Shown piece after piece: positions 1 through 9,062 of a DNA stretch of 64,000 nt (position 1 is the first letter of the stretch; the number at the start of each line of letters is the position of its first letter). The notes under the pieces were generated by a model, which was not told the origin of the DNA, searched no databases, and saw only the letters and a program-made list of their open reading frames with translations. Source of the stretch: Vibrio breoganii (GTDB taxonomy: Bacteria > Pseudomonadota > Gammaproteobacteria > Enterobacterales > Vibrionaceae); the NCBI RefSeq assembly GCF_001677275.1, contig NZ_CP016177.1:1798001-1862000 (forward strand), in the 5' to 3' direction. The position numbers and the translations under genes were made by a program.

Positions 1-663
1 GGCAGAGGCCTTTTGCTGGGTGGAGTACCCGGTGTTGAGCCTGCAAAAGTGGTGATCATTGGCGGTGGTGTTGTTGGCTCAAACGCCGCTCGAATGGCTG
101 TCGGTATGCGTGCTGATGTGACTATCCTTGACCGAAACATTGATACGCTTCGCGCTCTTGATGAAGAGTTCCAAGGACGTGCAAAAGTAGTTTATTCCAC
201 TGAAGAAGCACTAAGTCGTCATGTATTAGAAGCCGATTTGGTTGTGGGCGCGGTATTGATTCCAGGTGCTGCAGCGCCAAAACTTGTTACAAAAAAACAC
301 ATTGAATCAATGAAACCTGGTGCCGCTATCGTGGATGTGGCCATTGACCAAGGTGGTTGCTTTGAAACCTCCCATGCAACGACTCATGCTGATCCAATCT
401 ATATTGTCGATGATGTGGTTCATTATTGTGTCGCAAACATGCCTGGCGCGGTAGCTAGAACCTCTACCTTTGCCCTCAATAACGCGACCCTGCCTTATAT
501 CATCAAACTGGCAAACAAGGGTTATAGACAAGCGCTTACTGAAGACAAAGGCTTCCTGAACGGCCTTAACGTCATTCATGGTGTCGTGACATGTAAAGAA
601 GTCGCCGACAACTTCAACCTAGAATATGTAGAGCCTAGCAAGGCGATAGCGCTATTTTCTTAA
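1..663 (+). CDS. ald: Alanine dehydrogenase, C-terminal part (5' end cut off)
   Basis: This enzyme catalyses NAD-dependent, reversible deamination of L-alanine to pyruvate and ammonia in the cytoplasm. The reading frame is open from base 1 and begins inside the gene with [12 protein letters not shown], a motif typical of alanine dehydrogenases. It is followed by the Rossmann glycine motif [10 protein letters not shown] and the ribose-binding acidic residue in LDRN. About 220 codons are present, against roughly 370 in complete family members, so the N-terminal substrate-binding half with the catalytic Lys and His lies outside the window. The TTG at 13 is internal, not a start. The gene ends just before a hairpin repeat (716-748) and a strong terminator (767-810). 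Identification is confident. Confidence 0.93.
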   Translation, partial: GRGLLLGGVPGVEPAKVVIIGGGVVGSNAARMAVGMRADVTILDRNIDTLRALDEEFQGRAKVVYSTEEALSRHVLEADLVVGAVLIPGAAAPKLVTKKHIESMKPGAAIVDVAIDQGGCFETSHATTHADPIYIVDDVVHYCVANMPGAVARTSTFALNNATLPYIIKLANKGYRQALTEDKGFLNGLNVIHGVVTCKEVADNFNLEYVEPSKAIALFS

Positions 664-715
664 TAACGACAGCCACGCATTGCCGAGGTTTCTTATCGGC
701 AATTTCTTGGTTGTA

Positions 716-748
716 AAGATCCCCGACAAGAGCACTCGGGGATGACGG
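716..748. repeat. Vibrio GTCAT/CTTAG-type hairpin repeat (CCCCGA stem)
   Basis: Stem CCCCGA (721-726) pairs with TCGGGG (736-741). On the minus strand it reads CCGTCAT, then the stem-loop, then ATCTT. This is one member of a dispersed family in this window with constant ends and different stems. Confidence 0.6.
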
Positions 749-762
749 GATTAGACTGTCAG

Positions 763-1947
763 CTATAACACCGCGTGTATGAGAATATTACGCGGTGTTA
801 TTTTTTTTTCGCAAAACTCCGTTAGATGAACCTTATAGCCGTGCTCTTGCAGATAGAGAGATTTATCTAGGATAAGCCACATCTCTAATGGTCGATGAAA
901 AGCCATTTGCACTAAGCTGAGCTTTTCCATTCGCGCAAAACGCGCCTCTCCTAGTCTTTGATAACGCTTAAAATCACAATCGGGCAACTCAAAGCCCTTT
1001 CGCTGCGCCGCCCACTCACAAAACTCTATGAACCCAAGCTGCAACTGAGACTTCTTGACACTTGGAATGGGTTGATATTCGCTCAAGCCTAGCTCTTCTC
1101 GTAAAAGCTCATCCAGCCCAAGTCGATAACTCATTTCTTGATATCGATGGCGCTCCACTCTCTCGCCGCCGGTAACCGTTTCCTGTAAAGGAATACGCAG
1201 CTCTGACTTGGATAGTGCCAAGGCTGACTGCTTTCCCAAACTCGAAAGAGGCTGATACTGCTCATCCTGTATTAAGTGATAACAACAAGGCGCTATTGAT
1301 AGCGCGGCTAACTGGTGATCCATCGCGTGCTTCATCAAAGAAACATGTAAATCTCCGCAGGCATGCAAAGCGACGGCATGTTGCTTGTGATTAAATATAT
1401 GTTGATGGTCACAGTTAAAGGCATCACCCTGAATAAAGGTGACAGGAAGATTTTGCTTGTGAGCCTCGGCCTGTCCATGCTCACAAAGTGGCTGTTGCCA
1501 CTCAAAACTGGTCACCGCCTGCCCCGAATGATGCGCGAGTATTCGCCCTAAGAATCCCTTACCGGCACACCACTCTAACCACTCCGCGCCTGAATGCGCT
1601 GAGAGCGCCCGAGAGCCCATAGCCGTGATTTGTTCTAGCTTTCTTCCGGGTATTCCAGTGGCAAGATGAGAATCAAGCTCTAGAGGCGTTGTCGATGAGT
1701 GCTCAAGCGTCACTAAGGGCTCTATATCCTTAAGTTCGGGTATAAATGTTTGTAGCTGCTGATACACACTCGATACGTCGTGCTTTAGGGAATGAGCATC
1801 GGACGCAGATAAACCGTCAAGCCAGGTTGCCAATGGCGTATCCGCAAATCGGTGTTGTCGAGAGCGACTCTCGTGAAAAGGCTCAAAACGCCAAAAGTGT
1901 TGGCATTTAAGCAATAGATGATCGAGCGGTGTAAAGTGTGTGAGCAT
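763..1947 (-). CDS. SAM-dependent methyltransferase, GSTCD-like (Methyltransf_32 type)
   Basis: This is a 394-residue probable S-adenosylmethionine-dependent methyltransferase of unknown substrate. The central SAM-binding motif WCAGKGFLG is at residues 126-134, an acidic second strand (SFEW) near 147-150, and ALHACGDLH at 193-201. The APCCYH signature at 219-224 is characteristic of the GSTCD-like family, whose bacterial members are uncharacterised. The N-terminal 100 residues and the C-terminal 130 residues have no recognisable domain. The gene faces ald and stands between ald and cysB without an obvious operon partner. Its last 14 codons are read through an A9 run and the ald terminator, so the C-terminus may be an extension (see findings). 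Fold assignment is good; function is unknown. Confidence 0.8.
   Translation of the reverse strand: MLTHFTPLDHLLLKCQHFWRFEPFHESRSRQHRFADTPLATWLDGLSASDAHSLKHDVSSVYQQLQTFIPELKDIEPLVTLEHSSTTPLELDSHLATGIPGRKLEQITAMGSRALSAHSGAEWLEWCAGKGFLGRILAHHSGQAVTSFEWQQPLCEHGQAEAHKQNLPVTFIQGDAFNCDHQHIFNHKQHAVALHACGDLHVSLMKHAMDHQLAALSIAPCCYHLIQDEQYQPLSSLGKQSALALSKSELRIPLQETVTGGERVERHRYQEMSYRLGLDELLREELGLSEYQPIPSVKKSQLQLGFIEFCEWAAQRKGFELPDCDFKRYQRLGEARFARMEKLSLVQMAFHRPLEMWLILDKSLYLQEHGYKVHLTEFCEKKITPRNILIHAVL
767..809 (+). terminator. Rho-independent terminator of ald, overlapping the convergent gene
   Basis: AACACCGCGT (767-776) pairs perfectly with ACGCGGTGTT (790-799), followed by A and nine T residues (801-809). 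Orientation and position fit termination of ald. The whole structure lies inside the last 15 codons of the convergent methyltransferase gene. Confidence 0.85.
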
Positions 1948-1997
1948 GCTTCCCCCTAGGTGTTTATTTTAGAGGGAAGCGAATCAATTAGGAATGT

Positions 1998-2990
<993 letters not shown>

Positions 2991-3130
2991 TTACATATAA
3001 TGATTAGTTATAACGTTTTTGGATTAGTATGAAAAGTAGTTTCATTGATATTCATGATATAAGGTCACTATAGACACAGCGAAACAAATTTCTTAGGCTA
3101 CGGCATCGCTGTAATGACAATGGATCTCTC

Positions 3131-3886
3131 ATGTATCAACACCTTCTCGAACCCATTCACCAATTTCTCAACTGCACTACTCCAACACAATGGATAGAGG
3201 AAGCAAAAAAGCCCGAGCGATTGCCTGTGGTGCTTATCGACCACCTGCTTTGTGAATTAAAAGCGGGCCAATCCGCCATGTTCCTGATCCGAAAATATGC
3301 GGCAAACAATGAGAGCAAACAGCAATTGTTGGAGTGGTTCAAGCCCTATGAAGAATTTGCCTATAAGGGTATTGGTGACCTGAATACCTTAAAAGGTAAA
3401 AGCAATATCTCAAAAGGCATTATTGCTCAATCCGATTCACCGTATAGCCAAGACCTTATCGATAAGATGGTGTTGCTGATCAAAGAAGAGCTGCATCACT
3501 TCTATCAAGTGCTAGAGATCATGGATAGCCGCGGCATTGAGTACAACCATGTACCCGCCAGCCGTTATGCGAAGGGTTTGCTTAAGCATGTGAAGACCTA
3601 TGAACCACAGACACTCATTGATAAGTTGATTATTGGCGCATTTATTGAAGCAAGATCGTGCGAGCGCTTTGCTGCTCTGGCGCCACATATGGACGAAGAT
3701 ATACAGAATTTCTATATCTCTTTATTGCGCTCAGAAGCTAGGCACTATCAAGATTATCTAACCTTAGCTCAGCAGATTGCCAGTGAAGACATTAGTGAGC
3801 GAGTAGAATATTTTGCGAGGGTTGAGGCTGAATTAATTACTACACCTGATGTTGAGTTTAAATTTCATAGTGGTATTCCGGTTTAA
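3131..3886 (+). CDS. miaE: tRNA-(ms2io6A)37 hydroxylase MiaE
   Basis: This diiron monooxygenase hydroxylates the isopentenyl side chain of ms2i6A37 in tRNAs that read U-starting codons. The 251-residue protein carries ferritin-like iron-ligand motifs: EELHHF around residues 119-124, EARSCER at 173-179 and SEARHY at 201-206. The start ATG follows GGATCTCTC, with a weak Shine-Dalgarno element. It is transcribed alone, divergent from cysB, with a long repeat-filled spacer downstream. Identification is firm from motif order and length. Confidence 0.93.
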   Translation: MYQHLLEPIHQFLNCTTPTQWIEEAKKPERLPVVLIDHLLCELKAGQSAMFLIRKYAANNESKQQLLEWFKPYEEFAYKGIGDLNTLKGKSNISKGIIAQSDSPYSQDLIDKMVLLIKEELHHFYQVLEIMDSRGIEYNHVPASRYAKGLLKHVKTYEPQTLIDKLIIGAFIEARSCERFAALAPHMDEDIQNFYISLLRSEARHYQDYLTLAQQIASEDISERVEYFARVEAELITTPDVEFKFHSGIPV

Positions 3887-3915
3887 GAACAAATAGTCAG
3901 TAATACTAGTTAAAT

Positions 3916-3955
3916 CGTCATACTGGAAACCGCGACGCGGTTATCCAGTATCTTA
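3916..3955. repeat. GTCAT/CTTAG hairpin repeat, copy with ACTGGA stem
   Basis: CGTCAT (3916-3921), stem ACTGGA (3922-3927) with TCCAGT (3944-3949), then ATCTTAG. A nested AACCGCG/CGCGGTT stem extends the hairpin inward. Confidence 0.65.
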
Positions 3956-3978
3956 GAGAGTGACAGTGGTGGGTATTG

Positions 3979-4034
3979 AGCTATCAGCTATCAGCTATCA
4001 GCTATCAGCTATCAGCTATCAGCTATCAGCTATC
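3979..4034. repeat. Tandem repeat (AGCTATC)8
   Basis: Eight perfect, uninterrupted head-to-tail copies of the 7-mer AGCTATC. Non-coding, directly abutting a hairpin repeat at 4038. It has the form of a variable-number tandem repeat. Confidence 0.95.
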
Positions 4035-4037
4035 AGG

Positions 4038-4065
4038 GTCATCCTGATGGAAATCAGGAACTTAG
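4038..4065. repeat. GTCAT/CTTAG hairpin repeat, CCTGAT stem
   Basis: GTCAT (4038-4042), CCTGAT (4043-4048) paired with ATCAGG (4053-4058), then AACTTAG (4059-4065). Confidence 0.65.
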
Positions 4066-4093
4066 TGAGCACTTGTTCTAAATTTCGAACGTT

Positions 4094-4133
4094 CTAAGAT
4101 GCTGGATAAATACTTTGTATTTTCCAGCATGAC
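4094..4133. repeat. GTCAT/CTTAG hairpin repeat, GCTGGA stem, inverted
   Basis: CTAAGAT (4094-4100), GCTGGA (4101-4106) paired with TCCAGC (4123-4128), then ATGACGG. Opposite orientation to the copy at 4038. Confidence 0.65.
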
Positions 4134-4164
4134 GGGAGCGCACTAATTTTGCCTATCTTACGCT

Positions 4165-4193
4165 CGTCATCCTGATGAAAATCAGGAACTTAG
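4165..4193. repeat. GTCAT/CTTAG hairpin repeat, CCTGAT stem, second copy
   Basis: CGTCAT (4165-4170), CCTGAT (4171-4176) paired with ATCAGG (4181-4186), AACTTAG (4187-4193). Nearly identical to the copy at 4038, including about 22 bp of flanking sequence downstream. Confidence 0.65.
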
Positions 4194-4221
4194 TGAGCAC
4201 TTGTTCTAAATTTCGCACTTT

Positions 4222-4250
4222 CTAAGGTCCTGAATCGAGTTCAGGATGAC
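4222..4250. repeat. GTCAT/CTTAG hairpin repeat, TCCTGAA stem, inverted
   Basis: CTAAG (4222-4226), TCCTGAA (4228-4234) paired with TTCAGGA (4240-4246), then TGAC. It lies just downstream of the pyrF stop and could act as its 3' hairpin. Confidence 0.6.
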
Positions 4251-4270
4251 ATTTGTTATTGGCAGAGTAG

Positions 4271-4963
4271 TTACGCTAGTGTCGCGTTGATCTCAGCTAA
4301 CACTTTCGCAGGGTCAGCGGCTTGGGTGATTGGGCGGCCGATAACAAGGTAATCAGAACCTGCTTGAATCGCGTCAACTGGGGTCATGATGCGTTTTTGG
4401 TCGCCAACGGCTGCGCCTGCTGGGCGGATGCCTGGGGTCACCAATTTAAACTCTTTACCTAGCTCAGATTTCAAGAAGCTCGCTTCTTGGGCTGAACATA
4501 CCACGCCGTCTAAACCGCTGTTCTTGGTTAGGTGTGCAAGGCGCAATACCTGATCTTTTGGCTCAACGTCTAGGCCAATACCTGCCAAGTCTGACTGTTC
4601 CATGCTGGTTAGCACAGTTACACCGATCAGTAGTGGACGATCTTTACCGTAAGGTTCCAAGATTTCACGTGATGCGGTCATCATACGCTCACCGCCACCG
4701 GCATGAACGTTCACCATCCATACGCCCATTTCAGCTGCAGCGCGAACCGCTTTAGAGCAAGTGTTTGGGATATCGTGAAATTTCAAATCCAAGAATACAG
4801 AAAAGCCTTTTTGATGGAGTTGTTTAACAAACTCAGGGCCAAATAGAGTGAACATCTCTTTGCCGACTTTTAAGCGGCATGAGGCTGGGTCGATTCGGTC
4901 TACAAAGTTTAAAGCGTCATTCTTGTTGTCATAGTCTAAGGCAACGATCACTTTTTGATCCAT
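4271..4963 (-). CDS. pyrF: Orotidine 5'-phosphate decarboxylase
   Basis: This enzyme catalyses the last step of UMP synthesis, decarboxylation of OMP. The catalytic DxKxxD motif is [12 protein letters not shown], with D59, K61 and D64 counted from the chosen start; PGIRPAG and IGRPITQA form the phosphate-binding end. The open frame extends 8 codons further upstream to 4987. I prefer the ATG at 4963 because AGGAG sits 8 nt before it and the resulting 230-residue protein starts with [11 protein letters not shown], as the family does. Upstream lie about 90 bp and then the MITE-like palindrome; lapB follows on the same strand. Confidence 0.95.
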   Translation of the reverse strand: MDQKVIVALDYDNKNDALNFVDRIDPASCRLKVGKEMFTLFGPEFVKQLHQKGFSVFLDLKFHDIPNTCSKAVRAAAEMGVWMVNVHAGGGERMMTASREILEPYGKDRPLLIGVTVLTSMEQSDLAGIGLDVEPKDQVLRLAHLTKNSGLDGVVCSAQEASFLKSELGKEFKLVTPGIRPAGAAVGDQKRIMTPVDAIQAGSDYLVIGRPITQAADPAKVLAEINATLA

Positions 4964-5051
4964 CGAAAGGTCTCCTAGTATGGGCATGGGGGATAAAGCG
5001 CGCCTATTCTAACCTTGTCAGACAGAGATTGTTAGAGTGAAACGTGATTTT

Positions 5052-5213
5052 ATACCAATCACACTAAGTAAGTGATCAGAAGTAGCTCAGGAAAAATGCT
5101 CGAGAACAAGGCAGGATTTTTCGATAAGTAGTTATTCTACAATCAAAAATTTTAACGCAGTTATCGAGTATTTTAACCAGCTAGAATGACCAGTTATTTA
5201 GTACGATTGGTAT
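5052..5213. mobile_element. MITE-like long imperfect palindrome, about 162 bp
   Basis: The ends are inverted copies of ATACCAATC (5052-5060 and the complement at 5205-5213). The outer 27 bases of the two arms match at 22 positions, and weaker complementarity continues towards the centre. There is no coding potential. The architecture fits an ERIC-like or MITE-like intergenic repeat of the type scattered through Vibrio genomes. The right end overlaps the TAA stop of lapB. Only one copy is in this window, so mobility is inferred. Confidence 0.6.
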
Positions 5214-6382
5214 TATTCGCCGTCTAGGCCTCGGATAGGCTTGATGCTACCCCAGCTGCGGCAAGATGGGCAATGCCAATGAAGGGCATGAGTTGAATAG
5301 CCACATTTGCGGCATCTGTGATGGGGTTTCACCTTCAATTGCTCACCAACCATGGTTTGCAGGGTGCTTAAGCTGTCTTTAGCACGGCCCTCTTCCGCCT
5401 CTGCAATATGGTAATCAATTAAACGGTAGAAGCCCTTCATAGTAGGGTTCTTGATGAGCTGTCGAGTCAACAACGATTGAGCGGCGCCTGTGCCTTCATG
5501 CTGAGCGACCACTTGTGCCAGCATGAGCTCGACGGACACACCCGCTTTCTTGTCGATACATTTACGAAGAAACTCTAACAGTTCAGGCTCTTGACCCAGG
5601 TGGTAATAGCAATCGGCGAGGTTTGGTAGCACCTCACTGATAAAGTCGACATCCTGAGCTAACACCGACTCTAGATACTTAATGGTCTTGGTGTACTCTT
5701 CCGTTTCCATGTAGATGCGGCCAAGTGATATGTTGGCACGCACACATTTAGGGTCTTCAGCTAGCGCTTTCTTATAGTACTGAATGGATTTGGCACGCTT
5801 GCCAAAGGCCTTTTCATTCAACGCCAGTTCACACCAGTAATGAGAAATACTGGTGCGCATTTTTCTGCGCCCCATCTTCACCAACATACTGGCGTAGTGG
5901 ATAGCCTTGCTCCACTCCTTGGTTTGTTGGTAAATCGCCACCAATTGCTGCAGCGCCTGTTCTCTATGATCAGGCTCTTCCACCAATTGCTCGTAGATTT
6001 TTTCTGCGCGATCTAGAAAACCCGAGACCATGTAGTCTTTAGCCAACTGCTGCAAAGCAATGTTCTTTTGTTCAATGGTCAGTTCGGTACGCGAGATGAG
6101 GTTTTGGTGAATGCGAATCGCTCGGTCAACCTCGCCACGTGAGCGAAACAAGTTACCCAAAGCAAGGTGAGTATCTATGGTTTCGTCGTCGACCTGCAAG
6201 AGTTCGATGAAGTGATCCACCGCTTTATCTGATTGCTCGGATAACAGCAGATTTAGACCATGAACGTACTGTCTGGATATTTGGTTAGACTGTCTCTGGT
6301 TATCTTGACGTGCACTACGCTGGCCCATGTACCATCCATAGGCTGCTGCAATTGGTAAGAGTAGAAACAGTAACTCAAGCAT
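5213..6382 (-). CDS. lapB: LPS assembly regulator LapB (TPR protein, YciM)
   Basis: In E. coli this inner-membrane protein recruits LpxC to the FtsH protease and so limits lipid A synthesis. The 389-residue protein has an N-terminal anchor helix at residues 1-18, a run of tetratricopeptide repeats from about 35 to 330, and a C-terminal rubredoxin-like metal site with C357, C360, C371 and C374. It is preceded by lapA with a 9-bp gap, so the two are surely cotranscribed, probably with ihfB. The stop codon overlaps the end of the MITE-like element at 5213. Length and the cysteine pair match the family exactly. Confidence 0.94.
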   Translation of the reverse strand: MLELLFLLLPIAAAYGWYMGQRSARQDNQRQSNQISRQYVHGLNLLLSEQSDKAVDHFIELLQVDDETIDTHLALGNLFRSRGEVDRAIRIHQNLISRTELTIEQKNIALQQLAKDYMVSGFLDRAEKIYEQLVEEPDHREQALQQLVAIYQQTKEWSKAIHYASMLVKMGRRKMRTSISHYWCELALNEKAFGKRAKSIQYYKKALAEDPKCVRANISLGRIYMETEEYTKTIKYLESVLAQDVDFISEVLPNLADCYYHLGQEPELLEFLRKCIDKKAGVSVELMLAQVVAQHEGTGAAQSLLTRQLIKNPTMKGFYRLIDYHIAEAEEGRAKDSLSTLQTMVGEQLKVKPHHRCRKCGYSTHALHWHCPSCRSWGSIKPIRGLDGE

Positions 6383-6391
6383 CCAATAAAT

Positions 6392-6700
6392 TTACTTCTC
6401 TGTTTTGATTGAAGCGGGTACGGACGGGGTAGTCGGTGCAGAAGTCGCCACTTGAGGCGTTAGCTTCTTCAGTTTTCTATTTAGCTTGCGCACTTGAAGT
6501 TGAGATTTGAAATGCATACTGCCAAAAACCAGTCCTGAGATAACAAAGCCAGTTACGAATACGATACCAATCAGCGTAGAGAGATGAAATTCACCTTCCG
6601 CGAGCAAGTAGTTAAATGTCACCACTTCTTGGTTTTGAGCGCCTAGAGCCAGCGCAATAAGAAACAGAACCAACACTAACGCTATCTTTAGAATTTTCAC
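6392..6700 (-). CDS. lapA: LapA family inner-membrane protein (YciS)
   Basis: A 102-residue membrane protein with two hydrophobic segments, at about residues 4-22 and 40-62, joined by a short periplasmic loop containing NQEVVTFNYLLAEGEF. A basic, helical cytoplasmic tail follows. This is the DUF1049/LapA architecture; the protein partners LapB in controlling LPS synthesis. The pairing with lapB (9-bp gap) is the strongest support. Confidence 0.9.
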   Translation of the reverse strand: MKILKIALVLVLFLIALALGAQNQEVVTFNYLLAEGEFHLSTLIGIVFVTGFVISGLVFGSMHFKSQLQVRKLNRKLKKLTPQVATSAPTTPSVPASIKTEK

Positions 6701-6861
6701 TAAGACTACCCTTTTAAAATCAGTCTAATAACAGTGATTATGCAGTAATTCGACACTCTACACCATGCTAATTCGTAAATTATCATCGACTTGAGTATTC
6801 AATAATCAAATTGTGAATTCGCATCAACTTGAGGCGCATCAACTGAGTAGCACAACGAAAA

Positions 6862-6890
6862 AAACGGCACTCCATTATGAAGTGCCGTTT
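6862..6890 (-). terminator. Rho-independent terminator after ihfB
   Basis: On the minus strand AACGGCACT and AGTGCCGTT form a 9-bp stem, followed by seven T residues. It lies 17 bp past the ihfB stop, so lapA-lapB expression needs read-through or its own promoter in 6701-6860. Confidence 0.85.
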
Positions 6891-6906
6891 TCATTACTCT
6901 TTATCA

Positions 6907-7191
6907 CTATAGACTGTCGTTAACGCGCTCACGCAACTCCTTGCCTGGCTTAAAGTGCGGAACGAACTTTCCGTCCAGCTCTACCTGATCGCCAGTTTTA
7001 GGGTTACGACCCATACGCGGCTCACGATAGTGAAGAGAAAAACTACCGAAACCACGAATTTCAATTCGCTCACCCGTTTCTAGAGTGTCGGCCATATGCT
7101 CAATAATTTCTTTTACTGCGTCTTCAATTTCTTTGGCAGATAAGTGTGTCTGCTCAGCACACAGTCTCTCAATTAATTCAGACTTTGTCAT
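6907..7191 (-). CDS. ihfB: Integration host factor subunit beta
   Basis: This is the beta chain of the IHF heterodimer, a nucleoid protein that bends DNA at specific sites. The 94-residue HU-fold protein carries the beta-arm signature [21 protein letters not shown] at about residues 46-66, including the DNA-intercalating proline. An in-frame ATG lies 4 codons upstream (7203), but the ATG at 7191 has GAGGG 5 nt before it and gives the normal N-terminus [10 protein letters not shown]. It lies directly downstream of rpsA, the same order as in enterobacteria. Confidence 0.95.
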   Translation of the reverse strand: MTKSELIERLCAEQTHLSAKEIEDAVKEIIEHMADTLETGERIEIRGFGSFSLHYREPRMGRNPKTGDQVELDGKFVPHFKPGKELRERVNDSL

Positions 7192-7212
7192 AGTTTCCCT
7201 CATTCATAAATC

Positions 7213-7240
7213 AAAAAAAGGGAGCCGTATGGCCCCCTCT
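7213..7240 (-). terminator. Terminator between rpsA and ihfB
   Basis: On the minus strand GGGGGCC pairs with GGCTCCC (one G-T pair) over a 4-nt loop, followed by seven T residues. It ends only about 20 bp before the ihfB start codon. Confidence 0.8.
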
Positions 7241-7269
7241 TAGCGATCATCTTTTAGTTAAAAAAGTGA

Positions 7270-8940
7270 TTATTCGCCTTTAGCAGCCTTGAATGCATCT
7301 GCCATAGCGTTACCGAACCCGCCGTCTTCAGCTTTGTTCAGTGAAGCCATTGCTTCTTGCTCTTCAGCTTGATCTTTAGCTTTGATAGATAGGTTGATTA
7401 CGCGGTTCTTACGGTCTACACCGGTGAACTTAGCTTCAACGCTATCGCCAACACTTAGGATCAGAGACGCATCTTCAATACGGTCACGAGATACTTCAGA
7501 AGCACGGATGTAACCTTCAACGCCGTCTACAAGTTCAATTGTAGCACCTTTTGCGTCTACTGCAGTTACAGTACCGTTAACTAGCGCACCTTTTTTGTTG
7601 TCAGCAACATAGTTGTTGAACGGGTCGTTTTCCATTTGCTTAACGCCAAGAGAAATACGCTCACGCTCTGCATCTACTGCAAGAACAACAGCTGAGATTT
7701 CGTCGCCTTTCTTGTAGTCACGTACTGCTTCTTCACCAGCAACGTTCCAAGAAATGTCAGACAGGTGAACTAGACCGTCAATGCCGCCTTCTAGACCGAT
7801 GAAGATACCGAAGTCAGTGATAGACTTGATCTTACCAGTTACTTGATCGCCTTTCGCTTGAATTTCAGCGAATGACTGCCAAGGGTTAGCTTTACATTGT
7901 TTTAGGCCTAGAGAGATACGACGACGTTCTTCGTCAATCTCAAGAACCATAACCTCAACTTCGTCGCCTACGTTCACAACTTTAGAAGGGTGGATGTTCT
8001 TGTTAGTCCAATCCATTTCAGAAACGTGTACTAGACCTTCAACGCCTTCTTCGATTTCTACGAAGCAGCCGTAATCAGTAAGGTTAGTAACGCGACCAGT
8101 TAGCTTATGAGTCTCAGGGTAACGCTTAGCGATTGCTACCCATGGATCTTCGCCAAGTTGCTTAAGACCTAGAGAAACACGAGTGCGCTCACGGTCAAAC
8201 TTAAGAACTTTAACTAGGATCTCGTCACCAACGTTCACGATCTCAGATGGGTGCTTAACGCGTTTCCAAGCCATGTCAGTGATGTGAAGTAGACCGTCTA
8301 CGCCGCCAAGGTCAACGAATGCACCGTAGTCAGTAAGGTTCTTAACGATACCTTTAACTTCAGTACCTTCTTGTAGAGTCTCAAGAAGTTCGTCACGCTC
8401 AACACTGTTTTCAGATTCGATAACAGCACGACGAGAAACAACAACGTTGTTGCGCTTCTGGTCAAGCTTGATTACTTTGAACTCTAGCTCTTTGTTTTCT
8501 AGGTGAGCAGTGTCACGGATAGGACGTACGTCTACTAGAGAACCAGGTAGGAAAGCACGGATACCGTTTAGTTCAACAGTGAAACCGCCTTTAACTTTAC
8601 CGTTGATGATACCAACAACAGTTTCAGCTTCTTCGTAAGCTTTCTCAAGTACGATCCAAGCTTCGTGACGCTTAGCTTTCTCACGAGAAAGTTGAGTCTC
8701 ACCGAAACCATCTTCAACAGCGTCAAGCGCTACGTCTACTTCAGAACCCACTTCAACTTCAAGTTCGCCAGCAGCGTTCTTGAATTGTTCTGCAGGGATA
8801 GCAGACTCAGACTTAAGACCAGCGTCAACAAGAACGAAACCGTTCTCGATAGCTACTACAGTACCTTTAACGATGCTGCCTTGTTGGAATTCAGTTTCGT
8901 TTAGAAACTCTTCAAAGAGTTGAGCAAAAGATTCAGTCAT
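7270..8940 (-). CDS. rpsA: 30S ribosomal protein S1
   Basis: S1 binds the 5' regions of mRNAs and docks them on the 30S subunit. The 556-residue protein consists of six S1 (OB-fold) repeats; repeats 3-6 are recognisable from motifs such as [39 protein letters not shown] and [19 protein letters not shown]. Codon use is strongly biased to a few codons, as expected for very high expression. In enterobacteria S1 represses its own translation through its leader; the 122-bp gap to cmk could hold that leader here, but I did not resolve the fold. Confidence 0.97.
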   Translation of the reverse strand: MTESFAQLFEEFLNETEFQQGSIVKGTVVAIENGFVLVDAGLKSESAIPAEQFKNAAGELEVEVGSEVDVALDAVEDGFGETQLSREKAKRHEAWIVLEKAYEEAETVVGIINGKVKGGFTVELNGIRAFLPGSLVDVRPIRDTAHLENKELEFKVIKLDQKRNNVVVSRRAVIESENSVERDELLETLQEGTEVKGIVKNLTDYGAFVDLGGVDGLLHITDMAWKRVKHPSEIVNVGDEILVKVLKFDRERTRVSLGLKQLGEDPWVAIAKRYPETHKLTGRVTNLTDYGCFVEIEEGVEGLVHVSEMDWTNKNIHPSKVVNVGDEVEVMVLEIDEERRRISLGLKQCKANPWQSFAEIQAKGDQVTGKIKSITDFGIFIGLEGGIDGLVHLSDISWNVAGEEAVRDYKKGDEISAVVLAVDAERERISLGVKQMENDPFNNYVADNKKGALVNGTVTAVDAKGATIELVDGVEGYIRASEVSRDRIEDASLILSVGDSVEAKFTGVDRKNRVINLSIKAKDQAEEQEAMASLNKAEDGGFGNAMADAFKAAKGE

Positions 8941-9062
8941 TATTTGATCTTCAATATTTAAACGTCCACGGGCATCCTACCGCGTGGGGTTGATAAATTC
9001 GCCAGTCATCATCCTTGCGACCAACGTTCCATAAAGCCCTGATTACCTTAATAAAGGTGAAA

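Larger units (their letters stand above)
3887..4270. other. Repeat-rich intergenic spacer between miaE and pyrF
   Basis: These 384 bp contain no credible gene. They hold five copies of a GTCAT/CTTAG hairpin repeat in both orientations and an eight-copy 7-bp tandem repeat. A 27-bp segment following two of the hairpin copies (4061-4087 and 4189-4215) is repeated almost unchanged, beginning CTTAGTGAGCACTTGTTC. The region lies downstream of both convergent genes. Confidence 0.8.

Noticed and set aside
3979..4034. Tandem repeat as a CRISPR or centromere-like array
   Set aside because: Units are 7 bp with no spacers and no associated genes; it is a simple tandem repeat.
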